In this document: one piece after another, positions 7,505 to 14,881 of the stretch
How the letters are laid out: every line of letters starts with the position of its first letter
Position numbering within the stretch: position 1 is the first letter of the stretch
Origin: an uncultured Lysobacteraceae bacterium
GTDB lineage: Bacteria; Pseudomonadota; Gammaproteobacteria; Xanthomonadales; Rhodanobacteraceae
Direction: 5' to 3'
DNA: 17,449 bases
Assembly (NCBI GenBank): GCA_946482585.1
Contig: CAMLSI010000036.1
Coordinates: forward strand, 1-17,449
The notes under the pieces: model-generated
What the model was told of the DNA's origin: nothing
What the model saw: the letters and a program-made list of their open reading frames with translations, nothing else
Databases searched by the model: none
Translations under genes and position numbers: made by a program

Positions 7505-8250
7505 CGCTGTGCTCCCGCGCAGACGAGATAGCAGGCCAGCTCGACCATCTGGTTCGCCGCGCCGAGCGTGTCGCCGGTGATGCCGCCGAGCTGCGCGCGG
7601 AAATAGAAACCGGCGAGTGCGACGACGACGAGGCTGGCGAGTGCGGCGACGAGCGCCAGCCGGCCGAACGGCGCGACGAGCACGAACGCGAGCAGCGCGC
7701 CGGCGCCGACCTGGGCCCAGCCGATGCCGTCGGCGACGGGCTTGTTCGCGGCCTGACCCTCGCGCGCATAGTTCAGGCTCGCGGCGAGCGGCAGCACGCC
7801 GGCGCGCGCGAAGACATGGCCGAGCCACAGCGCGACGAACAGCAGCGACGGCGACAGGCTCGCGAGCGCGAGGTACTTGCCGCCGAGCACGGCCGCGAGT
7901 GCGAGCGCCGCATAGCTGCCGATGCGGCTGTCGCGCATGATCTGGAGCTTGCGTTCGCGCGTGAAGCCGCCGCCGAGGCCGTCGGCGGTATCGGCGAGAC
8001 CGTCTTCGTGGAAGCCTCCGGTGACGACGACGGCTGCGGTCAGCGCGGCCCAGGGCGCGAGCGATGCAGGCAGCCACTGCAGGCTGAGCCAGGCCGCGAG
8101 TGCGGCGATCGCGGCGACCAGTGCGCCGACCAGCACGAAGTACGGCGACGCCTGCGCGAGCATCGCCGGTTCGGCGTAGCTCCAGCGCGCGAACGGCAGG
8201 CGCGTCAGGAACGTCGCGGCGGTGGCGAACAGGCGCAGCGGATGGTTCAT
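7495..8250 (-). CDS. cobS: Adenosylcobinamide-GDP ribazoletransferase CobS (cobalamin synthase)
   Basis: CobS is an inner-membrane enzyme that joins adenosylcobinamide-GDP with alpha-ribazole (phosphate), the last assembly step of cobalamin. The product is 251 residues, normal length. Family signatures are visible: FLTRLPF near the N-terminus, TGGFHEDGLADTADGLGGG (about residues 77-95, with the metal-binding acidic residues E82, D83, D87 and D90), MRDSRIGSYA (about 105-114), and GGITGDTLGAANQMVEL near the end. Several Ala/Leu-rich membrane segments lie between them (about 36-57, 66-79, 112-135, 190-217). No clear ribosome site precedes ATG 8250. The gene diverges from ubiH. The usual partners cobU/cobP and cobT are not in the window. 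Confidence 0.93.
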   Translation of the reverse strand: MNHPLRLFATAATFLTRLPFARWSYAEPAMLAQASPYFVLVGALVAAIAALAAWLSLQWLPASLAPWAALTAAVVVTGGFHEDGLADTADGLGGGFTRERKLQIMRDSRIGSYAALALAAVLGGKYLALASLSPSLLFVALWLGHVFARAGVLPLAASLNYAREGQAANKPVADGIGWAQVGAGALLAFVLVAPFGRLALVAALASLVVVALAGFYFRAQLGGITGDTLGAANQMVELACYLVCAGAQRWI

Positions 8251-8286
8251 GGCGTGCGGCGGCGGGAGCGGACGCCGAGCGTAGCC

Positions 8287-8343
8287 GATGCCGCAGGCCG
8301 GCGGAAATGCGCAGGCGCCGTGCCGCGGCGCGATGCCGCAGGC
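8287..8343. repeat. Pair of 12-base direct repeats in the cobS-ubiH divergent region
   Basis: GATGCCGCAGGC occurs at 8287-8298 and again at 8332-8343, 45 bases apart, in the 135-base gap between the divergent cobS and ubiH starts. The flanks (CCGGCGG and GCCGCCGG) are also similar. The sites could bind a regulator, or could be chance in GC-rich DNA. Confidence 0.3.
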
Positions 8344-8373
8344 GCCGCCGGTACGGGCGCGCGGCCGGCGGCT

Positions 8374-8379
8374 TATCAT
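8374..8379 (+). promoter_or_regulatory. ubiH: Candidate -10 element placing the ubiH transcript start at its ATG
   Basis: TATCAT matches five of six consensus -10 bases and is the only A/T-rich hexamer in this stretch. The normal distance to transcription start (about 7 bases) lands on the ubiH ATG at 8386, and no Shine-Dalgarno is present, so a leaderless mRNA is possible. The -35 position (about 8351-8356, GTACGG) is poor. Confidence 0.35.
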
Positions 8380-8385
8380 TGCGCG

Positions 8386-9636
8386 ATGACTCCAGCCTTC
8401 GACGTCATCGTCATCGGCGGCGGCCTGGTCGGCACCAGCCTCGCCATCGCCCTCCATCACAGCGGACTCGCCGTGGCGCTCGTGGAAGCGGCCGCGCCGC
8501 AGCCGCTGACCGTCGCGCCGCCGCGCGCAGACGAACGCAATCTCGCGCTCGCGCGTGCGAGCTTCGTCGCCTTGCAGACGCTCGGCGTCTGGCCGCGGCT
8601 CGGTGCGGCGGCGACGCCGATCGAGCGTCTGCACGTGAGCCGCGCCGGTGAGTTCGGCACCGTGCGACTGGCCGCGCGCGACGCCGGTCTGTCCGCGTTC
8701 GGCGCCGTCGTGCCGGCGCGCCAGCTCGCGCAGGCCCTGCAGCAAGAACTGGACGTGTGTACTCGGATACATCGGTACGTGCCGGCCGAGCTCGCCGCGC
8801 TCGACGTCGGCGCCGATGCGGCGCGCGCGACGTTGCGCACGCCGGACGGCGAAACGGTACTGACGGCGCGCCTCGTCGTCGGCGCCGACGGCACGGCGTC
8901 GCGCGTGCGTTCGCTCTGCGGCATCGGCACGGAGGACGTGGACTATGCGCAGACGCTGTTCGTCTGCAGCCTGCTGCCGCAACGTCCGCTGGACGGACTC
9001 GCCTACGAACGTTTCAGCGACAGCGGGCCGGTCGCGCTGCTGCCGCTCGCCGAGCGGCGTGCGGGCCTCGTGCTCAGCGTTTCCTCCGACGAGGCCGCGG
9101 CGACGGCCGCGCTCGACGACACGGCGTTTCTCGCGCTCGCGCAGCAGCGCTTCGGCTGGCGCGCGGGCCGTTTCAGCCGCCCCGGCCGGCGCAGCGCGCA
9201 TGCGATACGCCGTGTCGTCGCGCGCAGCGTGACCGCGCCGCGGTGTGTGCTGGTCGGCAATGCCGCGCAGACGCTGCATCCGATCGGCGCCCAGGGATTC
9301 AATCTCGGTCTGCGCGATGCGCTGACGCTCGCGCAGTTGCTCATCGAGACCGAACGCAGCGGCGGCGATCCGGGCTCCGATGTGCTGCTGCAACGCTACG
9401 CGGCGCAGCGGCGCGAGGATCGCGACGGCACGATGGCGTTCAGCGACGGTCTCGTGCGGTTCGCCTGCCATCCGGCGGCTCTGCTGTCGCCGCTGCGCAG
9501 CCTCGGCCTGCTGATGCTCGACGGCCTGCCGCAGGCCGGCGCGCTGATCGCGCGGCGCGGCATGGGCTTTCGCGGCAAGCCGACGGCGTACGCGCAAGGC
9601 ATCCTGCCGGCCGGCCGCATTGCCGAATCGATCTGA
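8386..9636 (+). CDS. ubiH: 2-octaprenyl-6-methoxyphenol hydroxylase UbiH (FAD monooxygenase)
   Basis: UbiH hydroxylates the ubiquinone precursor ring at the membrane in an FAD- and O2-dependent step. The product is 416 residues, with the three flavin motifs of the family: the Rossmann loop VIGGGLVGTS (residues 9-18), the DG motif VVGADGTASRVR (164-175), and the C-terminal FAD motif VLVGNAAQTLHP (288-299) followed by QGFNLGLRDAL. The GNAAQTLHP form, with Asn in place of the usual Asp, is characteristic of UbiH rather than UbiI/UbiF. The segment after it reads HPIGAQGF, where UbiH usually has HPIAGQGF. Start ATG 8386 lacks a ribosome site. The next gene begins 10 bases after the stop, so they form an operon. 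Confidence 0.93.
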   Translation: MTPAFDVIVIGGGLVGTSLAIALHHSGLAVALVEAAAPQPLTVAPPRADERNLALARASFVALQTLGVWPRLGAAATPIERLHVSRAGEFGTVRLAARDAGLSAFGAVVPARQLAQALQQELDVCTRIHRYVPAELAALDVGADAARATLRTPDGETVLTARLVVGADGTASRVRSLCGIGTEDVDYAQTLFVCSLLPQRPLDGLAYERFSDSGPVALLPLAERRAGLVLSVSSDEAAATAALDDTAFLALAQQRFGWRAGRFSRPGRRSAHAIRRVVARSVTAPRCVLVGNAAQTLHPIGAQGFNLGLRDALTLAQLLIETERSGGDPGSDVLLQRYAAQRREDRDGTMAFSDGLVRFACHPAALLSPLRSLGLLMLDGLPQAGALIARRGMGFRGKPTAYAQGILPAGRIAESI

Positions 9637-9646
9637 GGACTTTCCC

Positions 9647-10837
9647 ATGAACTCGCCCCTGAGACCGCGCAATACCTTCGATGTCGCCGTCGTCGGCGCC
9701 GGCATGGTCGGCAGCGCCTGTGCGCTCGCGCTCGCGCGTCGCGGCCAGCGCGTCGCCCTCGTCGAGGAGCGCGCGCCGCCCGTGTGGAGCGCGGCGGACG
9801 ACGTGGACCTGCGCGTCGTCGCGCTCGCGCCGTCGAGCGTGGATCTGTTCGCGCAGCTCGGACTCTGGCCGGCGATGCGCGATGCGCGCGCAGGCGCGTA
9901 TCGCCGCATGCAGGTCTGGGACAGCGGCAGCGGCGCACGCCTGGCGTTCGACGCGGCCGACAGCGGCGCATCGGAGCTCGGCTGGATCGTCGAGAACCGG
10001 CTGATCCAGCACACGCTCTGGACTGCGCTGCAGAACGAAAACGGCGTCAGCCTGCGCTGCCCCGCGCGCGTCGTCGGTACCGACGACGACGGCGATACGC
10101 GCAGCTTGCGTCTCGACGACGACAGCCGCCTCGTCGCGCGCCTCGTCGTCGCGGCCGACGGCGCCGCATCGCCGCTGCGCCAGCTCCTCCAGATCGGCGC
10201 GAGCGGCCACGTCTACGATCAGCACGCGCTCGTCGCGCACGTGCGCACCGAGCGGCCGCACGAGGACACGGCATGGCAGCGCTTCCTGCCGGGCGGCACG
10301 CTCGCGTTCCTGCCGCTCGCCGACGGGCGCTGCTCCATCGTCTGGTCGCTGCCGCCCGACGAGTGCCGGCGCCTGCGCGAGATCGACGAAACGACCTTCC
10401 TGCAGGAACTCGGCTGCGCGTTCGATTTCCGCCTCGGACCGATACTGTCGACGTCGGCGCGTGCAGCGTTCCCATTGCGCCTGCTGCTGGCCGAGCGCTA
10501 CGTTGCGCCGCGCTTCGTGCTGATCGGCGATGCCGCGCATCAGGTGCATCCGCTGGCGGGGCAGGGCGTCAACCTCGGTCTGCGCGATGTCGCCGCGCTC
10601 GTCGATGCAGTCGCCGACGAGGCCGGCCGCGATCCGGGCGCGGTCACCGCGCTGCGCCGCTACGAACGCCGCCGCCGCAGTGACAACACGATCTCGGCCT
10701 GGGGCATGGACGGCATCAACCGCATATTCCGCAGCGAATTCGAACCGCTCGTGTTCGCGCGCGGACTCGGCCTGCGCGCGGTCAATGCACTCGGTCCGCT
10801 CAGGCAACTGATCGTGCGGCACGCGGCAGGGCGCTGA
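9647..10837 (+). CDS. ubiI: FAD-dependent ubiquinone-biosynthesis hydroxylase, UbiI/UbiF type
   Basis: This is the second ring hydroxylase of ubiquinone synthesis, a UbiH paralogue of 396 residues. Flavin motifs are VVGAGMVGSA (15-24), VAADGAASPLR (168-178) and VLIGDAAHQVHPLAGQGVNLGLRD (291-314). ENRLIQHTLWTAL in the middle is also typical. The GD form of the third motif separates it from UbiH; deciding between the C5 (UbiI) and C6 (UbiF) hydroxylase is not possible by eye. ATG 9647 has GAGGA (9635-9639, overlapping the ubiH stop) at 7-base spacing; an in-frame ATG at 9620 lies inside ubiH and is less likely. Its last 45 bases have a degenerate second copy at 13438-13482. Confidence 0.88.
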   Translation: MNSPLRPRNTFDVAVVGAGMVGSACALALARRGQRVALVEERAPPVWSAADDVDLRVVALAPSSVDLFAQLGLWPAMRDARAGAYRRMQVWDSGSGARLAFDAADSGASELGWIVENRLIQHTLWTALQNENGVSLRCPARVVGTDDDGDTRSLRLDDDSRLVARLVVAADGAASPLRQLLQIGASGHVYDQHALVAHVRTERPHEDTAWQRFLPGGTLAFLPLADGRCSIVWSLPPDECRRLREIDETTFLQELGCAFDFRLGPILSTSARAAFPLRLLLAERYVAPRFVLIGDAAHQVHPLAGQGVNLGLRDVAALVDAVADEAGRDPGAVTALRRYERRRRSDNTISAWGMDGINRIFRSEFEPLVFARGLGLRAVNALGPLRQLIVRHAAGR

Positions 10838-10909
10838 CCGCGGCGGTTCCACCGTTCCACTTGTACGAAGGTGCGCGGTTGCGGCATGGCGTGCCAACAC
10901 GGCCAAGTC

Positions 10910-10925
10910 CAGGGAATGATCCCTG
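10910..10925. promoter_or_regulatory. 6-bp inverted repeat between ubiI and the propeller gene
   Basis: CAGGGA and TCCCTG are separated by ATGA, 122 bases before the propeller-gene ATG and 72 bases after the ubiI stop. No clean T-run follows (TATCCGTC). It could be an operator for the propeller gene or a weak hairpin ending the ubi transcript. Nothing else in the 210-base gap stands out except a short TGGC-GT-GCCA symmetry at 10887-10896. Confidence 0.25.
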
Positions 10926-11047
10926 TATCCGTCTTTCGCCGTAGGTGAAGCCGAGGGCGCGGCAATCCCCTGCCTCGCGACCTCTCCACCTATCGGCAGC
11001 GCGCCGGCCGCAACGGTCGCGGCTGCCTCGCTGAGACGGAGCCATTC

Positions 11048-13336
11048 ATGAAAACCACGACACCCACCCTGGGCCGGCTCGTTGCCGGCGGCCTGCTGCT
11101 GTGCCTGGGTCTGGCCCATGCCGCCGAAGAAGCCGGCGCGGTCCGCATGACCTGGGAGGAAGAGCGCGACAAGGACGAACTGGCCAAGCGCGAACGCATC
11201 ATGGGCGAACGCTTCCTGCGCGACAACGACGCGGCGTATGCGCGCAGCCTCATGGCAGCGGCCGCGCGCGAGCGCGAAACGAACGCGCGGCTGATGGCCG
11301 GCGTCAAGGCTGACGATTTCACGCTCGGCGAGGTCTGGAGCAATCTCGGTCCCTCACGCATGAGCGCCGGACCCATGGACAGCGGCCGCGTCTCGGCCAT
11401 CGTCACGCATCCGGACAATTCCAATATTGTCTATGTGGCATCCGCCGGCGGCGGCGTCTGGCGCTCGCTCGACGCAGGCGCGAGCTGGAAGGCCATGACC
11501 GACACGCTGGGCAGCCTCGGCACCGGCGCACTCGCAATGGATGCGAATCTGCCGAATCGCCTATATCTCGGGCTCGGCGATACGCACAAGACCGGTTTCC
11601 TGTCCGGCCCCAGCACGTCGCTCGGCACCGCGCCGGGTCTGGGCGTACTCAAAAGCACTGACGGCGGCGTGACCTGGGGCGCGCCGATACTGCTCGGCGA
11701 CAGCAGCAGCATCCGCAAGATCGTCGTCAGCCCGAACAACAGCAACCTGGTGCTCGTCGCCACCGATCAGGGGCTCTACCGCTCGACCAACGCGGGCGCT
11801 TCGTACCAGCTACAGCCGATCGGTGCCGGCGACGGCAAGCCCGAGGTCTGGAGCATCGCCTGGGCCGGCAGCAATCGCTTCACCGCGAGCACGCGCGACG
11901 GCGCCGGCGGAAAGATCTGGTTCTCGAGCGAGCAGGCCGCCAGCTGGACGGCTTCTGCCGGCGTGCCGGCCAACGTAGGCCGCATCAGTCTCGCCAGCGC
12001 GCCGAGCAGCCCGAACGTGCAGTACGCACTGACCTACCACAGCACCAACGCGCTCACGCAGATCTACAAGACCACCGACGGCGGGCAGGACTGGTCTTCG
12101 CTGAATATCGGCGAGGAAAGCTACGTCAATCACGCGGAACCGGTGCGCCACCTGCTCGGCAACTCGGAGAGCTACAACCAGATGGTCGTGGTCAATCCGA
12201 CCACGCCGAACATCGCCTATTTCGGCGGCAAGCTGCGTCTTGCGCGCACCGGCGACGGCGGCGCGACGTTCAGTCTCGTCAACTCGACGAGCACGAACGC
12301 CGCGAACTACGTCCATCCGGATTTCCACGCGGCAGCCTACGATGCGGCGAACCGGCTCTACGTCGGCAACGACGGCGGCGTGTTCCGCAGCGGCGACGCG
12401 GGCCAGACCTGGACGCCGCGCAACGAAGGCCTGATCACGCACCTGGTCTACGGTGTCGCCTCGTCGGTGGACGATCTCGGCGAAATCCTCGTCGCGCTGC
12501 AGGACAACGGCATCTTCCACAGTTCCACTACGGGAACGAACTACTCGCGCATGGCCGGCGGCGACGGCTTCTGGGCGCTGCTGTCGCAGAACGACGCGCG
12601 CAAGCTCATCGTCGCGACGAACGGCGGCACGTATCAGTCCGACGACGGCGGCCTGACCGGCGGCGAGCTCGCGTTCACGGGGATTCCGAACGGCGCGGCG
12701 AGCTTCATCGACCAGAGTCCGGCGGTGGCCAGCGGCGAAACGCTGTACGCGGCGTCAGGCGGCAAGATCTATCGCAGCACGGACTTCGGCAAGCACTGGC
12801 AGGCGGTCGCCGCCAATGGCCTCGTCGGCAACGTGCGCTGGGTGCGCGCCGGCCGCAACAGCGGCGTACTCGTCGCGATCGTCGGCTACAGCCCGGGCCA
12901 GATCTGGTTCACGCTCGACAACGGCGCGCACTGGACGCAGGCGGCTACGCCGGCCAATGCCGACGGCAGTTTCGTCGACGCCGCCGTCGGCGACGACAAC
13001 CAGTTCTACGTGATCAGCGACGGCTACCGCGAAGGCAAGAGCCGCATCTGGACATCCAACGATCCGGCCAGTGGCTGGGTCTTCGGTGCCTGGGGCGGTC
13101 TGCCGACCGGCGTGCGCGTCAATGCGCTCAAGGCCGACCCGGTGCGCAACGGCACGATCTACGTCGGTACCGATCTCGGCATGTATCGTTCGATCAACAA
13201 AGGACTGTCCTTCAGCCGCCTCGGCGCCGGTCTGCCGCTGGTCAGCGTGGCCGACATCTGGGTCGCGCGCGACGGCAGCAGCCTGCGCGTGGGCACCTAC
13301 GGACGCGGCGTCTGGAGTATCGGGCTGGCCAACTGA
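11048..13336 (+). CDS. Secreted Asp-box (BNR/VPS10-like) beta-propeller protein
   Basis: The product is 762 residues. Start ATG 11048 has GGAG at 6-base spacing. Residues 1-25 are a signal peptide (LVAGGLLLCLGLAHA, cleavage before AEEAG). Residues 27-90 are charged and probably helical (EEERDKDELAKRERIMGERF). The rest is built of about 47-residue repeats, each with an S/T-x-D-x-G-x-(T/S)-W-like Asp box. I count thirteen, starting near residues 140, 203, 246, 293, 342, 401, 448, 492, 531, 577, 622, 670 and 715; clear ones are STDGGVTW, TTDGGQDW and SGDAGQTW. The count suggests two fused propellers, as in GH74 glycosidases or sortilin-like proteins. I see no definite catalytic residues, so enzyme or adhesin is open. 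The end, GTYGRGVWSIGLAN, closes the last blade. A perfect hairpin follows 65 bases after the stop. Confidence 0.85.
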   Translation: MKTTTPTLGRLVAGGLLLCLGLAHAAEEAGAVRMTWEEERDKDELAKRERIMGERFLRDNDAAYARSLMAAAARERETNARLMAGVKADDFTLGEVWSNLGPSRMSAGPMDSGRVSAIVTHPDNSNIVYVASAGGGVWRSLDAGASWKAMTDTLGSLGTGALAMDANLPNRLYLGLGDTHKTGFLSGPSTSLGTAPGLGVLKSTDGGVTWGAPILLGDSSSIRKIVVSPNNSNLVLVATDQGLYRSTNAGASYQLQPIGAGDGKPEVWSIAWAGSNRFTASTRDGAGGKIWFSSEQAASWTASAGVPANVGRISLASAPSSPNVQYALTYHSTNALTQIYKTTDGGQDWSSLNIGEESYVNHAEPVRHLLGNSESYNQMVVVNPTTPNIAYFGGKLRLARTGDGGATFSLVNSTSTNAANYVHPDFHAAAYDAANRLYVGNDGGVFRSGDAGQTWTPRNEGLITHLVYGVASSVDDLGEILVALQDNGIFHSSTTGTNYSRMAGGDGFWALLSQNDARKLIVATNGGTYQSDDGGLTGGELAFTGIPNGAASFIDQSPAVASGETLYAASGGKIYRSTDFGKHWQAVAANGLVGNVRWVRAGRNSGVLVAIVGYSPGQIWFTLDNGAHWTQAATPANADGSFVDAAVGDDNQFYVISDGYREGKSRIWTSNDPASGWVFGAWGGLPTGVRVNALKADPVRNGTIYVGTDLGMYRSINKGLSFSRLGAGLPLVSVADIWVARDGSSLRVGTYGRGVWSIGLAN

Positions 13337-13400
13337 CGGAGCGGCGGGACTGGCCGGGACAGATTGCCGGGCGACATCGTCGGCGGCATGCCTATCGGGG

Positions 13401-13430
13401 GCAGCCGGCAGCGGCGACGCTGCCGGCTGC
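13401..13430 (+). terminator. Perfect 12-bp hairpin after the propeller gene
   Basis: GCAGCCGGCAGC (13401-13412) and its exact reverse complement GCTGCCGGCTGC (13419-13430) enclose the 6-base loop GGCGAC. The stem is entirely paired and GC-rich. It begins 64 bases after the propeller stop. No T-run follows (GGCGCCGGGG), so it may stop transcription with help, protect the mRNA 3' end, or be a REP-like element. It ends 7 bases before the degenerate ubiI tail. Confidence 0.55.
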
Positions 13431-13437
13431 GGCGCCG

Positions 13438-13482
13438 GGGCCGCTGAAGCAACCGATCGTTCGGCACGCGGCCGGGCGGTGA
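13438..13482 (+). pseudogene. Degenerate second copy of the ubiI 3' end (remnant)
   Basis: These 45 bases translate as GPLKQPIVRHAAGR plus stop, against GPLRQLIVRHAAGR plus stop at the end of ubiI (10793-10837). Thirty-eight of 45 bases agree. Of the seven differences, five are silent third-position changes (GGT/GGG, CTC/CTG, GTG/GTT, GCA/GCC, CGC/CGG) and two change residues (R to K, L to P). Similarity stops abruptly upstream and just after the stop codon. The silent-biased pattern suggests the copy diverged while still coding. It may be the tail of a deleted paralogue or the second junction of an insertion into ubiI. No start or ribosome site precedes it. Confidence 0.65.
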
Positions 13483-13495
13483 ACGAACAGGCCCG

Positions 13496-13526
13496 TTGCA
13501 CGCGACGGACGGAAAAAAGCTACGCT
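13496..13526 (+). promoter_or_regulatory. Possible promoter for the spermidine-synthase-like gene
   Basis: TTGCAC (13496-13501) and TACGCT (13521-13526) resemble -35 and -10 hexamers, but the 19-base spacer is long; an A6 run lies between them. It would give a leader of about 55 bases to ATG 13590. This is a weak assignment. Confidence 0.2.
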
Positions 13527-13589
13527 CGCCCCCTTTTTGGCGGCATCCCTTTCTTGCCCACGACGCCTCCCCGCCACTACGCCGCGCGC

Positions 13590-14282
13590 ATGCCGCTGAT
13601 CGCCACCGCGCCGATTCCCGGCGGCGGCGAGCTTCGCCTGTTCCGCGACGGCGATCACTACGTCATCAAACTCGCCGACGGCGGCGATCTGATGTCCACG
13701 CGCCAGCACGGCTCGGAGGAGGCGCTCGCGCAGCTGGCGTGCGCGCGCATCGCCCGGCGGCCCGGCGCGCGCGTGCTGGTGGGCGGCCTTGGGCTCGGCT
13801 ACACGCTCGCGGCGGCGCTGCGGCATCTGCGAGCCGACGCCGAGGTCACGGTGGCGGAACTCGTGCCCGGTGTCGTGACATGGAACCGCGAGCTGCTCGG
13901 CGGTTTCGCCGGCAATCCGCTGGGCGATGTGCGCACGCGCGTGCACGTGGGCGACGTGGCGGGGCTCATCCAGGGCGCGCGCGCGCGCTGGGACGCCATC
14001 CTGCTGGATGTGGACAACGGACCGGACGGCCTGAGTCATGCCGTCAATTCCCGCCTGTACAGCGTGACCGGACTGCGTGCGGCCCATGCCGCGCTGCGCG
14101 CGGGCGGCGGTTCCGACACATCCCCGCCCGGCGTGCTGGCCGTGTGGTCGGCGCATCCGGATCCCCGTTTCACGCAGCGGCTGGGGGGCAGCGGCTTCAC
14201 GGTGGACGAAGTGCCGGTGCGCGCCCTGGGCAGGCGCGGCATGCGTCATCACATCTGGCTGGCCACGCGCACAGGTCGCTGA
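13590..14282 (+). CDS. Spermidine-synthase-like SAM-fold protein
   Basis: The product is 230 residues with a Rossmann fold of the spermidine synthase/methyltransferase type. The nucleotide-binding glycine loop is VLVGGLGLGYTLAAAL (about 63-78), with E90 ending the next strand (VTVAEL), then HVGDVAGLI and DAILLDVDNGPDGL (135-148). LAVWSAHPDPRF and HHIWLAT complete the core. It is shorter than true spermidine synthases (about 280 residues) and lacks their N-terminal beta-domain, so the substrate is unknown; aminopropyltransferase activity should not be assumed. A short GGGSDTSPPG insertion (181-190) lies before the sixth strand. No ribosome site precedes ATG 13590, and the in-frame region upstream overlaps the remnant and hairpin. 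It converges with the next gene, 25 bases apart. Confidence 0.78.
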   Translation: MPLIATAPIPGGGELRLFRDGDHYVIKLADGGDLMSTRQHGSEEALAQLACARIARRPGARVLVGGLGLGYTLAAALRHLRADAEVTVAELVPGVVTWNRELLGGFAGNPLGDVRTRVHVGDVAGLIQGARARWDAILLDVDNGPDGLSHAVNSRLYSVTGLRAAHAALRAGGGSDTSPPGVLAVWSAHPDPRFTQRLGGSGFTVDEVPVRALGRRGMRHHIWLATRTGR

Positions 14283-14307
14283 ACGCCCCGCGTCGGTCCT
14301 TGCAGGA

Positions 14308-14757
14308 TCACGGCGCGGCGAGCCGCGTGATCTGCACCGACACGATGCGCCAGCGGCCTTGCTCGCGCACATAGGTATCGATGTAGCGATAGGCACTTGT
14401 GAATGGCTTGCCGTCGTACTTGCCGGTCATGTGCGTCGTGGCCGTGAGCTGCGCCATGTCGCCGAACTGGTGCACTTCCAGATCCGGCACGGTGTACGGA
14501 TCGATCGTGAGCTTGGGGTCGAGCAGCATGTCGACGAATTCGGCGCGCGCATGGCGCCCGCCTTCGCCGTCGATCTGGAAGAAGCGCGCGTGCATGTTTT
14601 TTTCGATGCCGGCGCGATCCTTGCGCACGATGTCGCGGTCCCAGGCGTCGGCCTGCGCGCGCAGCACGGCGGCATCGTCGGCGGCACAGGCGAAGATCGG
14701 CGTTGCGGCGGCTGCGGCAACGAGCACAGTCAGGCAGAACGGGCGGATCGCGGACAT
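14308..14757 (-). CDS. Exported NTF2-like (DUF4440/SnoaL-type) protein
   Basis: The product is 149 residues. MSAIRPFCLTVLVAAAAATPIFACA is a signal peptide with probable cleavage after ACA (residue 25), so it acts in the periplasm or outside. The mature part has the alpha+beta plan of the NTF2-like superfamily: a helical start (AVLRAQADAWDRDIVRKD), then HARFFQIDGEGG, RAEFVDMLLD, LEVHQFGDMAQLTATTHM and a final strand pair YIDTYVREQGRWRIVSVQITRL. The family often works as a small ligand-binding or enzyme domain; no ligand or activity can be told here. ATG 14757 has GAGG at 8-base spacing and opens directly into the signal peptide; an in-frame ATG at 14853 would put 32 extra residues in front. 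It converges with the spermidine-synthase-like gene. Confidence 0.77.
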   Translation of the reverse strand: MSAIRPFCLTVLVAAAAATPIFACAADDAAVLRAQADAWDRDIVRKDRAGIEKNMHARFFQIDGEGGRHARAEFVDMLLDPKLTIDPYTVPDLEVHQFGDMAQLTATTHMTGKYDGKPFTSAYRYIDTYVREQGRWRIVSVQITRLAAP

Positions 14758-14881
14758 CGGTGCGGCCTCGCAGGCAGTGGGAGCGGCGCGATTCTGCGCA
14801 GTCGACGCGACCGGCGCGCGATCATCGGTGCCGGTCGGCAATCGGTGCAACATCCGCGAGCGGCGATCGCCGGCGTTTCCG

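Noticed and set aside
10838..11047. Extension of the ubiI-tail duplication beyond the stop codon
   Set aside because: Comparing 10838 onward with 13483 onward shows no similarity past about three bases, so the duplication ends at the stop.
9440..11119. 559-residue minus-strand open frame across ubiI
   Set aside because: It is antisense to a gene with intact flavin motifs and has biased, repetitive composition.
13512..13540. A6 and T5 runs as a bidirectional terminator
   Set aside because: The A/T pairing (AAAAAG with CTTTTT) has a 13-base loop and no GC stem, so it would be unstable.
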